NCBI RefSeq assembly: GCF_003627055.1
Contig: NZ_CP032624.1
Span: 2,480,001 to 2,544,000 of the forward strand
DNA length: 64,000 nt
DNA from: Gryllotalpicola protaetiae
GTDB lineage: Bacteria; Actinomycetota; Actinomycetes; Actinomycetales; Microbacteriaceae
Direction: 5' to 3'
Shown: piece by piece, positions 1-6,788 of the stretch
Position numbering within the stretch: position 1 is the stretch's first letter
How the letters are laid out: each line of letters opens with the position of its first letter
Program-made: the position numbers and the translations under genes
The notes under the pieces: generated by a model
What the model saw: only the letters and a program-made list of their open reading frames with translations
Database searches by the model: none
Told to the model about the DNA's origin: nothing

Positions 1-53
1 AGGGCTCTGCATGGTCCACCCCTGTGCAGGGAGAGACGTGAGGAAGAATGCCG

Positions 54-90
54 CTGGGGCTCACGTTATTCGCGAAAACGTGAGCCCCAG
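54..90 (-). terminator. hairpin terminator downstream of acs
   Basis: A perfect 14-bp stem (54-67 pairing with 77-90, arm CTGGGGCTCACGTT) surrounds a 9-nt loop that contains TTCGCGAA. It lies about 30 nt beyond the acs stop. There is no long T tract, so it may act as a bidirectional or factor-assisted terminator. The gene on the other side is outside the window. Confidence 0.7.
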
Positions 91-119
91 GCGACAGACA
101 CCGCGGTGTCGCGCCCGCG

Positions 120-2093
120 CTAGTTGACCGCCTTCGCGATGACCTGCATGACCGCCGTGTCGGCGAGAGTGGTGGTGTCACCGACCTCGCGGCCCTCGGC
201 CACGTCACGCAGCAGGCGGCGCATGATCTTCCCTGAGCGGGTCTTCGGCAGCTCGTTCACGACGAACACCTGCCGGGGCCGGGCAATGGGGCCGATCTGC
301 TGCGCCACATGGTTCCTCAGCTCGAGGGCGACCTCGTCGGGCGAGGTGGCGTTCTCGCGCTGCGAGTCCTTGACGATCACGAACGCGACCACGGCCTGAC
401 CGGTGGTGTCATCGGATGCCCCGACCACGGCCGCCTCCGCCGTGAGCGGGTGCGAGACGAGCGCCGACTCGATCTCGGCGGTCGAGAGCCGGTGACCGGA
501 GACGTTCATGACGTCGTCGACGCGGCCGAGCAGCCAGATCTCTCCGTCCTTGTCCTTCCGGGCGCCATCGCCGGCGAAGTAGTAGCCGCGGTCCTTGAAC
601 ATCTCCCAATAGGTGGCGATGAAGCGGTCGGGGTCGCCCCAGATGCCGCGCGCCATCGACGGCCACGGCTCCGTGATGACGAGTAAGCCGCCTTCGTCGG
701 GGCCGACGGATTCCCCGGCATCCGTCACCACATCGACCGAGATGCCGGGAAGCGGGACCTGCGCGCTGCCCGGCTTCAGCGTGGTGATGCCGGGCAGGGC
801 GCTGACCATGATCGCGCCGGTCTCGGTCTGCCACCACGTGTCGACGACGGGGGTCTTGTTGTCGCCGATGATCTCGCGGTACCAGACCCAGGCCTCAGGG
901 TTGATCGGCTCGCCGACCGAGCCGAGCAGGCGCAGCGATGACAGGTCGCGCGACTGCGGGATCTGGCGGCCCTGCTTCATGAAGCCGCGGATCGCGGTGG
1001 GCGCCGCATAGAAGAGGGTCACCTTGTACTTCTCGATGATGTCCCACCAGCGGCCGGGCTCGGGCGTCTCGGGGGTGCCCTCGTAGATCACCTCGGTGGC
1101 GCCGTTGGCGAGCGGGCCGTAGACGACGTAGGAGTGGCCGGTGATCCATCCGATATCGGCCGTCGACCAGTAGACGTCGCTCTCGGGGTGCAGGTCGAAG
1201 ACGTTCTTGTGGGTGTAGGCAGCCTGGGTCAGGTATCCGCCCGTGGTGTGCAGGATGCCCTTCGGCTTACCCGTGGTGCCGGACGTGTACAGGATGAACA
1301 GGGGATGCTCGGCCGCGAACGGCTTCGCCATGTGCTCGTCGCTCACCTGGGCGATCTCGTCGTGCCACCACAGGTCGCGCCCCGGGGTCCAGTCGACGGG
1401 GTTCTCGCCGCGCTTGACGACGAGCACGTGCTCGACCGACTTCGCCGGCCCGTCGCCGTGGTCGATCGCGAGGGCCTCGTCGACCGCCGGCTTGAGCGGA
1501 GCGACCTTGCCCTTGCGCCAGCCGCCGTCGGCGGTGATGACGAGCTTCGCCTGGGCGTCGTCGATGCGGGCGCGCAGGCTCTCGGCCGAGAATCCGCCGA
1601 AGACGACGGAGTGCACGGCACCGATGCGGGCCACCGCAAGCATCGCGACGATCGCCTCGGGGATCATCGGCAGGTAGATCGCCACCCGGTCGCCCTCGCG
1701 CACGCCGAGGGCGGTCAGCAGGTTCGCCGCCTTCTTCACCTCGGCCGTGAGCTCGGCGTAGGTGACGGCACGGGAGTCGCCGGGCTCGCCCTCCCAGTAG
1801 AGCGCCACGCGGTCGCCGTTGCCGGCCAGCACGTGCCGGTCGAGGCAGTTGTAGGCCACGTTCAGCTCGCCGTCGTCGAACCACTTCGCGAAGGGCGGGT
1901 TCGTCCAGTCGAGTGTTCGAGTGAACGGCTTCGACCAGTGCAACAGGCTCTTCGACTGCTCGGCCCAGAAGGCGAGGCGATCTTCGCTCGCTGCCTCGTA
2001 CAGTGCAGGGGTCGCCACGGCATTCGCACTGAAGGCCTCGTCAGGCGGGAAGCGCCGAGACTCGTGCATCAGATTGTCGATGGTGTCGACCAT
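120..2093 (-). CDS. acs: acetyl-CoA synthetase (AMP-forming)
   Basis: Activates acetate to acetyl-CoA through acetyl-AMP in the cytoplasm. The protein has 657 residues, normal for the family. The AMP-binding motif [11 protein letters not shown], the WWQTETG segment and the C-terminal RSGKIMRR, whose Lys is the conserved acetylation site of Acs enzymes, are all present. The reading frame is open further upstream, but the ATG at 2093 (protein starting MVDTIDNLM) follows an AAAGGAG ribosome-binding site and matches the family N-terminus. The gene is monocistronic, with a hairpin after the stop. It fits the acetate/gluconeogenesis genes 16-20 kb away (ramB-like, pckG, glpX). No copy of their shared palindrome was seen in front of acs. 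Confidence 0.95.
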   Translation of the reverse strand: MVDTIDNLMHESRRFPPDEAFSANAVATPALYEAASEDRLAFWAEQSKSLLHWSKPFTRTLDWTNPPFAKWFDDGELNVAYNCLDRHVLAGNGDRVALYWEGEPGDSRAVTYAELTAEVKKAANLLTALGVREGDRVAIYLPMIPEAIVAMLAVARIGAVHSVVFGGFSAESLRARIDDAQAKLVITADGGWRKGKVAPLKPAVDEALAIDHGDGPAKSVEHVLVVKRGENPVDWTPGRDLWWHDEIAQVSDEHMAKPFAAEHPLFILYTSGTTGKPKGILHTTGGYLTQAAYTHKNVFDLHPESDVYWSTADIGWITGHSYVVYGPLANGATEVIYEGTPETPEPGRWWDIIEKYKVTLFYAAPTAIRGFMKQGRQIPQSRDLSSLRLLGSVGEPINPEAWVWYREIIGDNKTPVVDTWWQTETGAIMVSALPGITTLKPGSAQVPLPGISVDVVTDAGESVGPDEGGLLVITEPWPSMARGIWGDPDRFIATYWEMFKDRGYYFAGDGARKDKDGEIWLLGRVDDVMNVSGHRLSTAEIESALVSHPLTAEAAVVGASDDTTGQAVVAFVIVKDSQRENATSPDEVALELRNHVAQQIGPIARPRQVFVVNELPKTRSGKIMRRLLRDVAEGREVGDTTTLADTAVMQVIAKAVN

Positions 2094-2200
2094 GCGTGTT
2101 CGCTCCTTTGCGAGACGTGGATGGGGCCGGCCGAGGGGACTCTGAGACCGCGGTTTTGACCCTACGCCACCAACCGTTCGAACCTCGACGATTGAATATG

Positions 2201-2228
2201 TTGCACCTGGTGCGCTATCGCGTACACT
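2201..2228 (+). promoter_or_regulatory. candidate sigma-70-type promoter toward tadA
   Basis: TTGCAC (2201-2206), a 16-nt spacer and TACACT (2223-2228) resemble -35 and -10 boxes. GCACC-T-GGTGC overlaps the -35 and could be an operator. The predicted transcript would run through the hairpin at 2292-2323 before reaching tadA, giving a leader of roughly 230 nt. Inferred from sequence only. Confidence 0.45.
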
Positions 2229-2291
2229 GAAACACGGCTCGGTCAACGAGCTCGCGGCGTGCGTGGTTCCCCCCAACTATCGCGTCGCTGT

Positions 2292-2323
2292 GGCGGCACC
2301 AGTTCCCCCCAATTGGTGCCGCC
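2292..2323 (+). terminator. leader hairpin upstream of tadA (possible attenuator)
   Basis: GGCGGCACCA (2292-2301) pairs with TGGTGCCGCC (2314-2323), extended inward by AGTT/AATT-type pairing with one G-T, around a C6 loop. A CCCTTCTGTTTA stretch follows. The block TTCCCCCCAA occurs twice, at about 2268 and 2303. It may be a terminator, an attenuator or the end of a short leader RNA; the sequence alone cannot decide. Confidence 0.45.
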
Positions 2324-2461
2324 CCCTTCTGTTTAACGGGCTTGTTCTGTTGGCGGGTTCGGTCGCTCTTCCCGCTCACAGGGCGGCGGGCGGATGCTTG
2401 CTCCACCGTTCAGAGCCCGCCGGTCTGCGCGGCGTCCGAGGTTCTTCCTAGCGTTCCTCAC

Positions 2462-3607
2462 GTGACCGATCGATCCGCCGCAGAACCGCAGGCCCCCTTC
2501 GTGCCGCGGCGTGCCGTGGCGCAGTCGCGGTCGCGCGGCGGCCCGACGGTGACGCCCCCGGCTTCGAGTCAGGCGCGGGGCGGGCCCGGGGGAGCGGTCG
2601 GGCCGCCGCTCTCTTCCCTTGGGATCGAGGCCGCGCGCGGGGGCGTCGTCGGGCTGCCGCCTCCTTCCGTCGCGCTCGACGCCGAGCTGGCGGACGCGTT
2701 CGGTCCGCTCGCGCCGTACCTCTCCCTGCCAGCGGTGACCGACGTGCTCGTCGCGCCCGGCGGCGAGGTCTGGCTCGACGAGGGCGCAGGGCTGCGGCGC
2801 GACGACGTGCGGCCGCTGCCCGAAGCCGAGGCGCAGGCTCTTGCGGTGCGGCTGATCGCGCTCGGCGGGCGACACCTCGACGTGGCGTCGCCCCTGGGCG
2901 ATGTGCGGCTCGGCAGCGGCATCCGTGTCCACGCGGCGCTGCCGCCGGTCTCCGTGGGCGGCACGGCGATCTCGATCCGCGTGCCGCGCGCCGCGGGACT
3001 CTCGCTCGACGAGCTGGCGGCGGCGGGCACCGCGACCGAGTCGCAGCGAGCGGCGCTCGCGGCGGCGGTGGTCGGTCGGAAGAACCTGCTGGTCACCGGC
3101 GCGACCGGATCGGGGAAGACCACACTGCTCGCCGCACTGCTGGCGCTCGCGCCGCCGGGCGAGCGCATCGTCATCATCGAGGACCTCGCCGAACTGCAGG
3201 TGCGCCACCCGCATGTGGTGTCGCTCGAGGCGCGGCAGGCGAACCTCGAGGGCGCGGGCGAGATCGGTCTGGCGCGGCTCGTGCGCGAGGCGCTGCGCAT
3301 GCGCCCGGACCGGCTCGTCGTGGGGGAGTGTCGCGGCGCGGAGATCCGCGAGCTGTTCTCCGCGCTGAACACCGGCCACGACGGCGGCGCAGGAACGCTG
3401 CACGCGAGCTCGCTCGCCGACGTGCCCGCGCGCATCGAGGCGCTCGGCGCGCTTGCGGGGCTGGGGGCCGACGCCGTCGCGCGTCAGGCCGCGAGCGCGA
3501 TCGACCTGGTGGTGCACGTGGCTCGAGTCGAGGGGCGTCGCGTGATCGCGGCGATGGGTGAGCTGACGGCGGATGCCTCGGGCCGACTCCAGGTGGTCGA
3601 GCGATGA
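2462..3607 (+). CDS. tadA: TadA-type Flp pilus assembly/secretion ATPase
   Basis: A type II/IV secretion ATPase (CpaF/TadA class) that powers assembly of Flp-type pili at the inner face of the membrane. Visible parts are a Pro/Ala/Gly-rich N-terminal segment of about 70 residues, the N-terminal CpaF-like region, the Walker A motif GATGSGKTT, the acidic segment IIEDLAELQ, and a C-terminal motor region with VGECRGAEI and GHDGGAGTLHA. The start is uncertain. GTG 2462 is chosen because the upstream part of the frame looks non-coding, but no clear ribosome-binding site precedes it and GTG 2516 is possible. Its 3' end overlaps tadB by 4 nt, so the two are probably translationally coupled. No CpaE/ssd gene precedes it here. 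Confidence 0.85.
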   Translation: MTDRSAAEPQAPFVPRRAVAQSRSRGGPTVTPPASSQARGGPGGAVGPPLSSLGIEAARGGVVGLPPPSVALDAELADAFGPLAPYLSLPAVTDVLVAPGGEVWLDEGAGLRRDDVRPLPEAEAQALAVRLIALGGRHLDVASPLGDVRLGSGIRVHAALPPVSVGGTAISIRVPRAAGLSLDELAAAGTATESQRAALAAAVVGRKNLLVTGATGSGKTTLLAALLALAPPGERIVIIEDLAELQVRHPHVVSLEARQANLEGAGEIGLARLVREALRMRPDRLVVGECRGAEIRELFSALNTGHDGGAGTLHASSLADVPARIEALGALAGLGADAVARQAASAIDLVVHVARVEGRRVIAAMGELTADASGRLQVVER

Positions 3608-4644
3608 ACGGCGTCGCCGATGCTCTCGACGAGGTCGCCGCGGTCGCGCAGCGCCTCGCCGTGCTGCTCGCGGCGGGAGTGACGCCGGAGCGGGCATGGG
3701 GGTTTCTCTCTGAGGCGAGCCCGACCCTTGCGGAGTCCGCGGAGCCGGCGTCTCGAAAGGGTCGCAGCGGGGGATCGTTTCGCGACGCGCGTGCCGCGCG
3801 CTCCTCAACGTTCGGCGTGCTCGCCGTGGCGGCGGCCGTCGCCGCTCGTGCCCGCGACGTCGCCGCCGCGATCACCGCGGAGTGCGCGAACGCGCCGCCG
3901 AGCCGAGCCGAGCGGCATCCGGCCGTCGCGTGGGGTCTGTTCGCGGCGACGTGGTCGGTGGCGATGAGGTCGGGGGCGCCGCCGGGCGCGGCGCTGGCGG
4001 GCTTCGCGGCAAGCATCCGCCGGGCTGCTGCCTTGCATCGCGAGCTCGGCGTCGCCTTCGCGGGGCCGCGGGCGACAGCGAGGCTCGTGGGTCTGCTTCC
4101 GCTGGTCGCGCTCGGGTTCGGGGCGCTGCTCGGCTTCGACACCGTGCATGTGCTGACGGCGACTCCGGTGGGATGGGTGTGCGTCGGCGGCGGTGTCGCC
4201 CTGATGGTCGGCTCGCGGCGGTGGAGCGGCCGACTGCTCGCTGCCGCCGAGCCGCGCGAGCTCGTGCCGGGGCTGCTGCCCGAGCTTGTTGCCGTGGCGA
4301 TGCAGTCGGGTACGTCGGTGGCTCGCGCGCGTGGGCTCGCCGTGAGCGCCCTCGCCGAGCACGCCCCATTCCTGAACGGCGACGCGCTCGACGCCGACGA
4401 GGCCGCCGTCGACGCCGTGCTCGACCTCGCGGCCCGAGCCGGCGCGCCGACGGTCGGACTGCTGCTCGCCGAAGCCGAGCGTCGCCGAGCCGACGCCGAT
4501 GCGGCGGGGCGCGCAGCCGCGGCATCCGTCGCGGTCCGGCTCGTCGTGCCGCTCTCGGTGTGCGTGCTGCCGGCCTTCATGCTGCTCGGCGTGGTGCCGG
4601 TGCTCGTGGCGCTGCTCACCGGTTCGGGCATCCGTCTCGCCTAG
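3604..4644 (+). CDS. TadB/TadC-like type II secretion F-domain membrane protein
   Basis: Inner-membrane platform protein of the Flp pilus machine (346 residues). It overlaps tadA at ATGA. Hydrophobic segments lie near the middle (LVGLLPLVALGFGALLG) and at the C-terminus (VLPAFMLLGVVPVLVALL), with a helical GspF-like region of Ala/Leu-rich sequence between. Actinobacterial tad loci often encode separate TadB and TadC. Only this gene is seen, so it may be the sole platform subunit or a degenerate pair. Residues of about 40-55 are encoded by a palindromic repeat (3722-3764) that looks inserted. The 3' end of the gene forms the first arm of a terminator. Confidence 0.75.
   Translation: MNGVADALDEVAAVAQRLAVLLAAGVTPERAWGFLSEASPTLAESAEPASRKGRSGGSFRDARAARSSTFGVLAVAAAVAARARDVAAAITAECANAPPSRAERHPAVAWGLFAATWSVAMRSGAPPGAALAGFAASIRRAAALHRELGVAFAGPRATARLVGLLPLVALGFGALLGFDTVHVLTATPVGWVCVGGGVALMVGSRRWSGRLLAAAEPRELVPGLLPELVAVAMQSGTSVARARGLAVSALAEHAPFLNGDALDADEAAVDAVLDLAARAGAPTVGLLLAEAERRRADADAAGRAAAASVAVRLVVPLSVCVLPAFMLLGVVPVLVALLTGSGIRLA
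3722..3764. repeat. REP-like palindromic element inside tadB
   Basis: CGACCCTT (3722-3729) pairs with AAGGGTCG (3757-3764) around TCCGCGGA and the segment GTCTCGAAA. The same GTCTCGAAA right-arm segment occurs in the intergenic elements at 33783 and 47641 (there on the other strand). The element preserves the reading frame and adds a Ser/Ala/Glu/Arg-rich stretch to the protein. Confidence 0.5.
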
Positions 4645-4660
4645 ATACGGATGCCCGAAC
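4622..4660. terminator. bidirectional terminator between tadB and hypothetical gene
   Basis: A perfect 14-bp stem, GTTCGGGCATCCGT (4622-4635) with its complement at 4647-4660, surrounds an 11-nt loop containing the tadB stop codon. It serves the convergent gene ending at 4664 as well. The two arms carry the octamer GGCATCCG and its complement CGGATGCC. Confidence 0.8.
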
Positions 4661-4663
4661 GGC

Positions 4664-5140
4664 TCACGCCACCGGATCCTCCTCTTCGACGTCGTCGCGC
4701 TCGCCGGTTTCCCCGACCTCGACGGCTTCGGGAGTCGGCATGAGCTCGGCCCGCGGACTCGCCTCAGCGATGCCCTTGAGCCGCTTCGCGTCGGCGCGCG
4801 AGCGAGCGCTGGCCTTGTACGCTCCGCGCACCTCGTCGGTGACGAGGTCGGTCAGGAACGCCCACGGGTCGGTCGTCACCATCAGCCAGGTGTGGCGCTT
4901 TCCCCAGGTCTCCTGCTCGAGGGTCTCGAACGCGACAGAGGCGACGCCGTGGGCGTCGATGGTCGCGCCGATCTCCGCAAGGACGCGCCGGCGCACCTCG
5001 GGCACGAGGCGCACCTCGGCCTGGCGGATGAACCCGTCGCGCTCGTCCTCGCCGAGGTGCATGCCGAAGTCGAGGTCGCGGATGCGGGTGATGAAGTCGC
5101 GGAGCGCGCGATCGCTCCAGCTCGAGTCGTTCATGGTCAT
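4664..5140 (-). CDS. conserved hypothetical protein
   Basis: A soluble protein of 158 residues with no family I recognise. The first two-thirds look globular (RALRDFITRIRDLDFGMHLG and FETLEQETWGKRHTWLMVT). The C-terminus is acidic and probably disordered. There is no signal peptide or membrane segment. ATG 5140 is used; a second ATG follows two codons later. The gene is convergent to tadB and shares its terminator. A well-formed promoter lies about 130 nt upstream. Confidence 0.7.
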   Translation of the reverse strand: MTMNDSSWSDRALRDFITRIRDLDFGMHLGEDERDGFIRQAEVRLVPEVRRRVLAEIGATIDAHGVASVAFETLEQETWGKRHTWLMVTTDPWAFLTDLVTDEVRGAYKASARSRADAKRLKGIAEASPRAELMPTPEAVEVGETGERDDVEEEDPVA

Positions 5141-5443
5141 GCCTGTCGTGTGGGGTGGTCGTGAATCAAACCGGGAAGGGTCGGCGAAGGCCGGCCCGAG
5201 CGGCTATGCCTCGGACGAGGCAAGGCTCCCCGGGGTCACGGCGATCACCGACTGAACAGACACGAGCACTGACGTTAGCCGCGGCCCCAATGCCGGTCAA
5301 GAGACCGGTCGGTCTTTCCGCGCACAGGCACCGGTTCGACGCGTTGTCCACCGATCAGAGTCGGGGCCGCGGCGCGGGGCCGGCGGTGCGCGACACCATC
5401 GATTCACCCGCGCCGCAACCCGTGAGATGAGAGGGAAGAACCG
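5141..5443. other. intergenic region between divergent hypothetical and pilin genes
   Basis: This 303-bp gap contains the minus-strand promoter at 5272-5300 and the ribosome-binding site GAGAGGGAAG just before the pilin ATG. I saw no further gene and no clear plus-strand promoter for the pilin. Confidence 0.5.
5272..5300 (-). promoter_or_regulatory. promoter for the hypothetical gene at 4664-5140
   Basis: On the minus strand, TTGACC (5300-5295), a 17-nt spacer and TAACGT (5277-5272) match -35 and -10 consensus well. The predicted leader is about 125 nt. Confidence 0.6.
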
Positions 5444-5638
5444 ATGAATACGATTCGAACCGTGTGGGTCCGTGCCCGCCGCCTGAGCAGCGAGGCGGGG
5501 TCGGCCACCGCCGAGTACGTGGTCGCCACGATGGCGGCCGTGGGCTTCGCCGGACTGCTGGTCGTGATCCTGAAGGGCGACGAGGTACGGGGCATCCTCA
5601 CCGACCTGGTGCACCGTGCGCTCACGGTCGGCAGCTGA
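5444..5638 (+). CDS. DUF4244-family Flp-like pilin
   Basis: A protein of 64 residues: a short basic N-terminus, then the EAGSATAEYVVATMAAVGFAG-type segment with a conserved Glu before a single hydrophobic helix, as in Flp pilins and the actinobacterial DUF4244 family. It is probably the major subunit of the tad pilus. GAGAGGGAAG lies 6-8 nt before the ATG. It overlaps the following TadE-like gene. No prepilin peptidase is present in the window. Confidence 0.8.
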   Translation: MNTIRTVWVRARRLSSEAGSATAEYVVATMAAVGFAGLLVVILKGDEVRGILTDLVHRALTVGS

Positions 5639-6023
5639 GCCGAGCAGGGGCGGCCGCGACGGCGAACGCGGCACGGTGACCGCCGAGTTCGCCGTCGTGC
5701 TGCCGAGCGTCATGCTCGTGCTGGCTCTGTGCCTCGGTGCGGTCAACGTGATCGGCCAGCAGGTCGTGCTCGGATCGCTGGCATCGAGTGGCGCGCGGAT
5801 GCTTGCTCGCGGCGACGACCCGGCCGCCGTGCGCGCACGGGTGGCGTCGGCCGCACCGGGGGCGAGCCTCGCCCAGAGCGCGGACGGGTCGTTCGTCTGC
5901 GTGGCGCTCGCACGCGAGGCGCGCTTCGGCCCGATCGGGCTCGGCATGGTCTCGCTGTCGGCGCGCGACTGCGCGCTCGCCGCAGACGCCGTGCCGGCGG
6001 AGGCCGGGGGAGCGGGTCCGTGA
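5616..6023 (+). CDS. TadE-like pseudopilin
   Basis: The motif ERGTVTAEFAVVLPSVMLVL is the TadE signature: Gly-Thr-x-x-x-Glu-Phe followed by a membrane helix. It is probably a minor pilin of the Flp pilus. The start is uncertain. GTG 5616 overlaps the pilin gene by 23 nt and gives 135 residues, while GTG 5676 lies immediately before TAEF. The stop overlaps the next start (GTGA). Confidence 0.75.
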   Translation: MRSRSAAEPSRGGRDGERGTVTAEFAVVLPSVMLVLALCLGAVNVIGQQVVLGSLASSGARMLARGDDPAAVRARVASAAPGASLAQSADGSFVCVALAREARFGPIGLGMVSLSARDCALAADAVPAEAGGAGP

Positions 6024-6391
6024 TTCGGCACCGGCGTGCCGTCGGGCATCGGCTGCGACGTGAGCGCGGCTCGGGGTCAGTCCTCGCCGTCGCGGTGCTG
6101 GGCGCGATCGTGCTCGTGAGCGGCGCCGCCGTTCTCGGGCTCGGCGCGCTCGCAGCGCAGCAGGGCGTGCAGGCCGCCGCCGATGCGGGCGCGCTGGCGG
6201 CAGCCGACACGCTGTCGGGGCGCAACGCGGGCTACCCGTGCGAGAACGCGGCGCGGGCGGCGGCGCTCGATCAGGCATCCATCACATCGTGCGAGACCGA
6301 CGGCCTCGTCGCCGTCGTCGCCGCCTCGCGCGGATGGTCGCGCTTCGAGCTCAGCGCCCGCGCCCGGGCCGGACCGCCGGGAACACCCTGA
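6020..6391 (+). CDS. TadE/TadG-like (Rv3654c-type) secreted pilus-associated protein
   Basis: A protein of 123 residues starting at the GTG that overlaps the upstream TGA. An Arg-rich N-terminus is followed by ERGSGSVLAVAVLGAIVLVSG, a membrane helix, and AAQQGVQAAADAGALAAAD, typical of the Rv3654c-like family found at the end of actinobacterial tad clusters. Two cysteines (YPCEN and TSCET) may form a disulphide outside the cell. It is the last gene of the cluster and ends 5 nt from a convergent small gene. Confidence 0.75.
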   Translation: MIRHRRAVGHRLRRERGSGSVLAVAVLGAIVLVSGAAVLGLGALAAQQGVQAAADAGALAAADTLSGRNAGYPCENAARAAALDQASITSCETDGLVAVVAASRGWSRFELSARARAGPPGTP

Positions 6392-6396
6392 AACCG

Positions 6397-6639
6397 TTAC
6401 TCGAACTCGGGGCCGAAGTAGCTGTAGTCGACGGCCCCCGGCGCGCCGGTGCCGTCGACGAATTCGCTGATCTCGCCGTTGCGGCGGTAGACATACTTCT
6501 TGCCGCGGTCGTTCGCGGGAAGCACGATGCGTCCCTGCGGGTCGCCGCTGTCGAGGAAACTCGCGGCGACGGTCCTGCCCTCGAGCGGGCCGTCGAGTAG
6601 CTTCGCGGTGTACGTTCCGCGTGCCGTTGTCATACTCAT
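6397..6639 (-). CDS. small hypothetical protein
   Basis: A protein of 80 residues rich in charged and aromatic positions (GRIVLPANDRGKKYVYRR), with no signal peptide or membrane segment. The function is not recognised. Three in-frame ATGs exist (6648, 6639, 6633). 6639 is chosen because CACAAT lies 7 nt upstream, the leaderless arrangement common in this window. The gene is convergent to the tad cluster and divergent from topA. Confidence 0.6.
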   Translation of the reverse strand: MSMTTARGTYTAKLLDGPLEGRTVAASFLDSGDPQGRIVLPANDRGKKYVYRRNGEISEFVDGTGAPGAVDYSYFGPEFE

Positions 6640-6788
6640 GCGGCCCATTGTGCTCAGCGTGGCCGCGGCGGCAACCCCCTACCGGGGCGCCGAGCATCGG
6701 CATTTTTCGAGGATCACCGCCGTTGCTTGTGTGTATCCTCAGCCTGCAAAGGCTCAACGGCGCGCCACACACATATATAAGGAGTCAG

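Larger units (their letters stand above)
2094..2461. other. acs/tadA divergent intergenic region
   Basis: This 368-bp gap separates the divergent acs and tadA genes. It holds a candidate plus-strand promoter (2201-2228), a short palindrome GCACC-T-GGTGC (2203-2213) overlapping its -35, and a GC-rich hairpin (2292-2323). No convincing coding sequence was seen. The open frame that continues upstream of tadA through this region lacks a good start context. Confidence 0.5.

Noticed and set aside
2333-3808. Minus-strand open frame of 491 codons opposite tadA
   Set aside because: Arg/Ala-rich low-complexity shadow of tadA with no recognisable motif.
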